In this document: positions 5,555 through 8,112 of the stretch, piece after piece
How the letters are laid out: every line of letters starts with the position of its first letter
How positions within the stretch are numbered: the stretch's first letter is position 1
Source of the DNA: Pseudonocardiales bacterium
GTDB taxonomy: Bacteria; Actinomycetota; Actinomycetes; Mycobacteriales; Pseudonocardiaceae
Reading direction: 5' to 3'
Assembly (NCBI GenBank): GCA_013695005.1
Contig: JACDBJ010000142.1
Coordinates: 1 to 8,112 of the forward strand
Length of the DNA stretch: 8,112 nucleotides
Made by a program: the position numbers and the translations under genes
Notes under the pieces: model-generated
Told to the model about the DNA's origin: nothing
The model's input: only the letters and a program-made list of their open reading frames with translations
The model's database searches: none

Positions 5555-5600
5555 AACGAGAGTCCTCCATGTAACGGCTGTCCGCCAGACCTCTCTCGTT
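5555..5600. repeat. Inverted 8-bp repeat upstream of the SRPBCC gene
   Basis: AACGAGAG (5555-5562) and CTCTCGTT (5593-5600) are perfect inverted copies 30 bp apart, in the divergent gap between the SRPBCC gene and the phosphodiesterase gene. They could be paired operator half-sites or the base of a leader hairpin on the minus-strand transcript; chance cannot be excluded. Confidence 0.3.
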
Positions 5601-5613
5601 CACCGCCGGCTGG

Positions 5614-5619
5614 CACACT
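5614..5619 (+). promoter_or_regulatory. Possible leaderless -10-like hexamer of the phosphodiesterase gene
   Basis: CACACT (one mismatch to TANNNT) is followed by seven bases and then ATC 5627, in frame with the phosphodiesterase. The arrangement mirrors those of ligD and the antitoxin, but it ends on a non-canonical start codon. Confidence 0.3.
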
Positions 5620-5626
5620 GGAATTC

Positions 5627-6427
5627 ATCAGAGCCCTTCAGCAGCATGCGTACTTCGACGGCCCGTACCCGCGGGCCTACGCCCACCGCGGCTGGCACGT
5701 CGGGGATCTGGCCGGGCTGGAGAACACCGTCGCGGGGTTCCGGCGCGCCGTCGCCGAGGGTTTCCAGTACCTGGAGCTCGACGTCCGCGCCACCGCCGAC
5801 GGCGTCCCGGTCGTCCATCACGACGCCATCCTCGACCGCACCACCGACGCCGCCGGCCGGATCGACTCGATGCTCCTCGCTGCCGTCATCGCGGCGAGGG
5901 TCGGCGGCCGCGAGCCGGTGCCGACGCTGGAGCAGGTGCTCGTCGAGCTCCCCGACAGCCGGCTGACCATCGAGCTCAAGGACGACCGCGTCGTCGAGCC
6001 GGCGATGCGCCTGCTGGAGGCCACCGGAGCATTTCCCCGTGTTTGCCTCGGCTCCTACGTCGAGGGCCGGCTGCAACGGGTGCGCGAGGTCGCCGGCGAC
6101 CGGGCGCTGACCTCGATGGCCCGCCGGTCGGCGATCGCCCTGCGGGCCAGGGCGTGGACGCGCCGGATGCCGGTCGTGCTGCCGATGCGTGGGCGGCTGG
6201 CTCAGCTCCCCCGCCGGTACGGCCGGATCACCGTGATCGACCTGGCGCTGCTGCGAGCTGCTCGCCGCGCTGGGCTGGAAGTCCACGTCTGGACCGTCGA
6301 CCTTCCGGACGAGATGGATGAGCTGCTCGACCTCGGCGTGGACGGCCTGCTGTCCGACCGACCTGACCTGCTGCGCGACGTGCTGCGTCGGCGCGGTCAA
6401 TGGTCCGGCGCACGGCCCACCGTCTAG
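5627..6427 (+). CDS. Glycerophosphodiester phosphodiesterase, start codon non-canonical or disrupted
   Basis: About 266 residues if translation starts at ATC 5627; the stop is TAG 6425-6427. Counted from there, the GDPD active-site pattern is complete: H20-R21 (AYAHRGW), E32-N33 (LENT), E50 and D52 (LELDV), and H65-D66 (VVHHD), with IELKD in the middle of the barrel and VWTVD...LGVDGLLSDRP near the end, all typical of the TIM-barrel GDPD family. It hydrolyses glycerophosphodiesters to glycerol-3-phosphate and an alcohol; with no signal peptide visible it is probably cytosolic. No ATG, GTG or TTG lies in frame upstream of ATG 5870, which would remove all the catalytic residues above. CTG 5618 or ATC 5627 are therefore candidates, or a base is missing after ATG 5646 (adding one would give M-R-Y-F-D-G-P). 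The MFS gene follows nine bases after the stop. Confidence 0.8.
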   Translation: MRALQQHAYFDGPYPRAYAHRGWHVGDLAGLENTVAGFRRAVAEGFQYLELDVRATADGVPVVHHDAILDRTTDAAGRIDSMLLAAVIAARVGGREPVPTLEQVLVELPDSRLTIELKDDRVVEPAMRLLEATGAFPRVCLGSYVEGRLQRVREVAGDRALTSMARRSAIALRARAWTRRMPVVLPMRGRLAQLPRRYGRITVIDLALLRAARRAGLEVHVWTVDLPDEMDELLDLGVDGLLSDRPDLLRDVLRRRGQWSGARPTV

Positions 6428-6430
6428 GCT
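6425..6430 (+). promoter_or_regulatory. Leaderless -10 element of the MFS gene overlapping the upstream stop codon
   Basis: TAGGCT is followed by six bases and then GTG 6437. Its first three bases are the TAG stop codon of the phosphodiesterase gene. The layout is a close match to actinobacterial leaderless promoters; no Shine-Dalgarno sequence precedes the GTG. Confidence 0.5.
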
Positions 6431-6436
6431 GCGCGG

Positions 6437-7819
6437 GTGTCCGATCTGGACGTACCCAAGCTGGATGCGTCCAGTAGCGCACGCGAGCAGCGCGGCTGGA
6501 TGTACTACGACTGGGCGAACTCGGTCTTCCAGACCTCGGTTATCACCGTCTTCCTCTCGCTGTACCTGACCGGCGTGGCGCGGGCCGATGCGGAGGCCAG
6601 CGGCCAGCGCTGCGAGACCGCGCTCGTCGACTGCGACGTCTCCTTCCTCGGCCTGCAGATCCCCGCCGGATCGGTGTTCCCGTACCTGCTCTCGATCGCG
6701 ACCGTCGTACAGCTGCTGGTGCTCCCGATCGCGGGCGCGATTGCCGACCGCACGCAGAACAAGCGCAAGATGCTCGGCTGGTTCGCGATGATCGGGGCCG
6801 CCGCGACGGCCCTGCTCGCGCTGGTAGCCGGCACGAACTGGCAGCTCGCGGTATGGCTGTTCCTCATCGCGAACGTCGGCTACGGCGCGTCCATCGTCGT
6901 CTACTACGCCTTCCTGCCCGAGATCGTCGGCCCGGATGAGCGGGACCGACTGTCCACCCGGGGGTGGGCATTCGGCTACCTCGGCGGCGGCGTCGCGCTG
7001 GCCGTCCACCTCGCGATCTACCTCGGCCGGGACCAGCTCGGCCTGACCGAGTCCGAGGCCGTGCGGGTCTGTTTCCTGACCGCCGGCATCTGGTGGGCGG
7101 CCTTCACGCTGATCCCGCTGCGACGGCTGAAGCGCCACCAGGCGCCGCAGGGCGACGAGCGCGGCGCCGCGGTGTTGATCGGCGGCTTCCGCCAGCTCGG
7201 CCACACCCTTCGAGACGCTCGGAACTACCCGTTGACGTTGGCCTTCCTCGGCGCGTACCTGATCTTCACCGACGGCATCTCGACCGTGGCGCAAATCGCC
7301 GGCCTGTACGGCGAGCAGGAGCTGAAGCTCAGCCGCGACGTGCTCATCACGACCATCTTGATCGTCCAGTTCGTCGCGTTCGGCGGTGGCCACCTGCACG
7401 GTGCACTGGCCCGTAGGCTCGGTGCGAAGCGCACGATCCTGGTCAGCCTCGTGCTGTGGGTGCTCGTCGTGACCGCGGCGTACTTCGTGCAGGCTGGCGA
7501 CCAGCTCCAGTTCTACGGAGTGGCGTTCGGGATCGGACTGGTCCTCGGGGGTACCAACGCGCTGGCCCGCTCGCTGTTCAGCCAGATGATCCCGCCCGGC
7601 AAGGAGGCCGAGTACTACTCGCTCTACGAGCTCGGTGAACGCGGCACATCCTGGCTGGGTCCGCTGCTGTTCGGCGCTGTCGCCGCCGCCACCGGCTCGT
7701 ACCGGCCGGCGATCATCTCGCTGATCGTGTTCTTCGTGCTGGGATTCATCCTGGTCGCGCTGGTGCCGGCCCGTCGGGCCATCGCCGCCGTGGGAAATCC
7801 CGAACCGACCCTGGTGTGA
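6437..7819 (+). CDS. MFS transporter, UMF1 (Atg22-like) family
   Basis: 460 residues from GTG 6437 to TGA 7817-7819. The N-terminal GWMYYDWANSVFQTSVITVF (residues 20-39) is the UMF1-family signature (W-x-x-Y-D-W-A-N-S-x-F). About twelve hydrophobic helices are visible in two halves, with the MFS loop 2-3 motif as IAGAIADRTQNKRKMLG (98-114) and its second-half echo HGALARRLGAKRTILV (321-336). A cytoplasmic basic loop (RRLKRHQAPQGDERG, 229-243) separates the halves. Two cysteines (C60 and C66, approximately) lie in the first external loop and could form a disulfide. The family includes yeast Atg22, a vacuolar amino-acid exporter; bacterial substrates are largely unknown. Proximity to the GDPD suggests, but does not show, handling of a GDPD product. 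As I recall, GDPD-MFS-rbpA order recurs in other actinomycetes. Confidence 0.88.
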   Translation: MSDLDVPKLDASSSAREQRGWMYYDWANSVFQTSVITVFLSLYLTGVARADAEASGQRCETALVDCDVSFLGLQIPAGSVFPYLLSIATVVQLLVLPIAGAIADRTQNKRKMLGWFAMIGAAATALLALVAGTNWQLAVWLFLIANVGYGASIVVYYAFLPEIVGPDERDRLSTRGWAFGYLGGGVALAVHLAIYLGRDQLGLTESEAVRVCFLTAGIWWAAFTLIPLRRLKRHQAPQGDERGAAVLIGGFRQLGHTLRDARNYPLTLAFLGAYLIFTDGISTVAQIAGLYGEQELKLSRDVLITTILIVQFVAFGGGHLHGALARRLGAKRTILVSLVLWVLVVTAAYFVQAGDQLQFYGVAFGIGLVLGGTNALARSLFSQMIPPGKEAEYYSLYELGERGTSWLGPLLFGAVAAATGSYRPAIISLIVFFVLGFILVALVPARRAIAAVGNPEPTLV

Positions 7820-7830
7820 CTTAGGTCACA
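7815..7830. promoter_or_regulatory. Candidate CRP/GlxR-family binding site
   Basis: TGTGACTTAGGTCACA is a perfect 16-bp dyad matching TGTGA-N6-TCACA, the site used by CRP in E. coli and by Mycobacterium Crp and Corynebacterium GlxR. It overlaps the MFS stop codon (7817-7819) and lies about 210 bp upstream of the rbpA start, so it may regulate rbpA. Confidence 0.5.
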
Positions 7831-7953
7831 TGCCGCGACCGCGTCACAACTGCGTGCGTACGAAGGCGTGTTGCGAGACACTACTTGTGCGGACGCCAGC
7901 AGGCGTGCGTGAACTAGTGCTGGGTGCGCCACGGCAAGTTCATCCGGCTGGTG

Positions 7954-7981
7954 GGGAACGAACACCCGCCTTTCGGACGTT
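7954..7981 (+). promoter_or_regulatory. Sigma-R/SigH-type (ECF) promoter of rbpA
   Basis: GGGAAC (7954-7959), 18 bases, then CGTT (7978-7981). This matches the sigma-R/SigH consensus GGAA(T/C)-N18/19-GTT for the thiol-oxidative stress response. Transcription would start near 7987-7991, giving a leader of about 45-50 bases. rbpA is an established member of the sigma-R regulon in Streptomyces coelicolor, so the assignment agrees with known biology. Confidence 0.7.
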
Positions 7982-7998
7982 ACACCCGACGCACCGGT

Positions 7999-8015
7999 CG
8001 AGGGGAGTCCCCTCG
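7999..8015 (+). promoter_or_regulatory. Hairpin in the rbpA 5' leader
   Basis: CGAGGGG-AGT-CCCCTCG forms a perfect 7-bp stem with a 3-base loop. It begins about ten bases after the predicted sigma-R start site and ends just before the ribosome-binding site (AGAGGAAGGA, 8020-8029). It may stabilise the 5' end or modulate ribosome access; the Shine-Dalgarno sequence itself is left outside the stem. Confidence 0.5.
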
Positions 8016-8036
8016 GCAGAGAGGAAGGACCACACC

Positions 8037-8112
8037 ATGGCAGACCGTGTCCTGCGCGGCAGCCGTCTCGGAGCTGTCAGCTACGAGACCGACCGCGACC
8101 ACGATCTTGCGC
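8037..8112 (+). CDS. rbpA: RNA polymerase-binding protein RbpA (5' part)
   Basis: ATG 8037 is preceded by a strong ribosome-binding site (GGAAGGA, 8023-8029, seven bases upstream). The visible 25 residues, MADRVLRGSRLGAVSYETDR then DHDLA, match the conserved N-terminus of RbpA. RbpA binds the principal sigma factor and RNA polymerase, stabilises the open complex, and is found only in Actinobacteria. The gene runs off the right edge, so the zinc/core domain and the sigma-interaction domain are not seen. Its upstream region holds an ECF-type promoter, a leader hairpin and, further away, a CRP-like palindrome. Confidence 0.92.
   Translation, partial: MADRVLRGSRLGAVSYETDRDHDLA

Noticed and set aside
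4473..5966. A 497-codon plus-strand open frame crossing the end of ligD and the SRPBCC gene
   Set aside because: It runs through three well-supported genes in another frame or strand and has no domain; it is a shadow.
5600..7399. A 599-codon minus-strand open frame opposite the phosphodiesterase and MFS genes
   Set aside because: Its composition is low-complexity (D/E/R/Q/G), it spans two real genes on the other strand, and it has no family motifs.
1..8112. CRISPR arrays, insertion sequences, phage defence operons
   Set aside because: No direct repeat array, transposase, integrase or known defence domain was found on either strand; the toxin-antitoxin pair is the only accessory-type module.

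Overview
The window is a dense, high-GC stretch of an actinobacterial chromosome. The clearest marker is the start of rbpA (RNA polymerase-binding protein RbpA, found only in Actinobacteria) at the right end. Leaderless promoters (a TANNNT-type -10 six or seven bases before the start codon), GTG starts and a PE/pseudo-ligase/polymerase LigD agree with this. I cannot name the genus.

Layout, left to right. (1) The tail of a probable MarR-family regulator (+) converges on a compact MazF-type toxin-antitoxin pair (-). The pair has a GTGA overlap and a leaderless antitoxin start. (2) Divergent to it, a DUF1624/HGSNAT-like membrane acyltransferase is translationally coupled (ATGA) to a 60-residue helix-hairpin-helix protein. 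Their end meets a minus-strand gene for an unrecognised, possibly LolA-like protein; the two stop codons share one CTAG. (3) A 275-bp divergent intergenic region contains a GTCCC palindrome cluster and an AT-rich island. The island carries a site that closely resembles the actinobacterial dif (XerC/XerD) recombination site. (4) A LigD-type end-joining protein follows. Its phosphoesterase and polymerase active sites look intact, but its central ATP-dependent ligase domain has lost its catalytic residues. (5) An AHSA1/SRPBCC protein (-) is divergent from a glycerophosphodiester phosphodiesterase (+) that has no canonical in-frame start codon. (6) A UMF1-family MFS transporter follows, with its own leaderless promoter overlapping the GDPD stop codon. 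(7) The rbpA upstream region contains a perfect CRP/GlxR-type palindrome, a sigma-R/SigH-type promoter and a hairpin in the leader.

The genes do not form a single pathway. The GDPD-MFS pair probably handles lipid head-group breakdown and transport. LigD acts in double-strand-break repair (no Ku gene is in the window). RbpA acts in transcription initiation, and its promoter predicts induction by thiol-oxidative stress. The observation most worth following is the dif-like site: this window may lie at the chromosome replication terminus, or at a Xer-exploiting attachment site. No CRISPR array, rRNA, tRNA or insertion sequence is visible.
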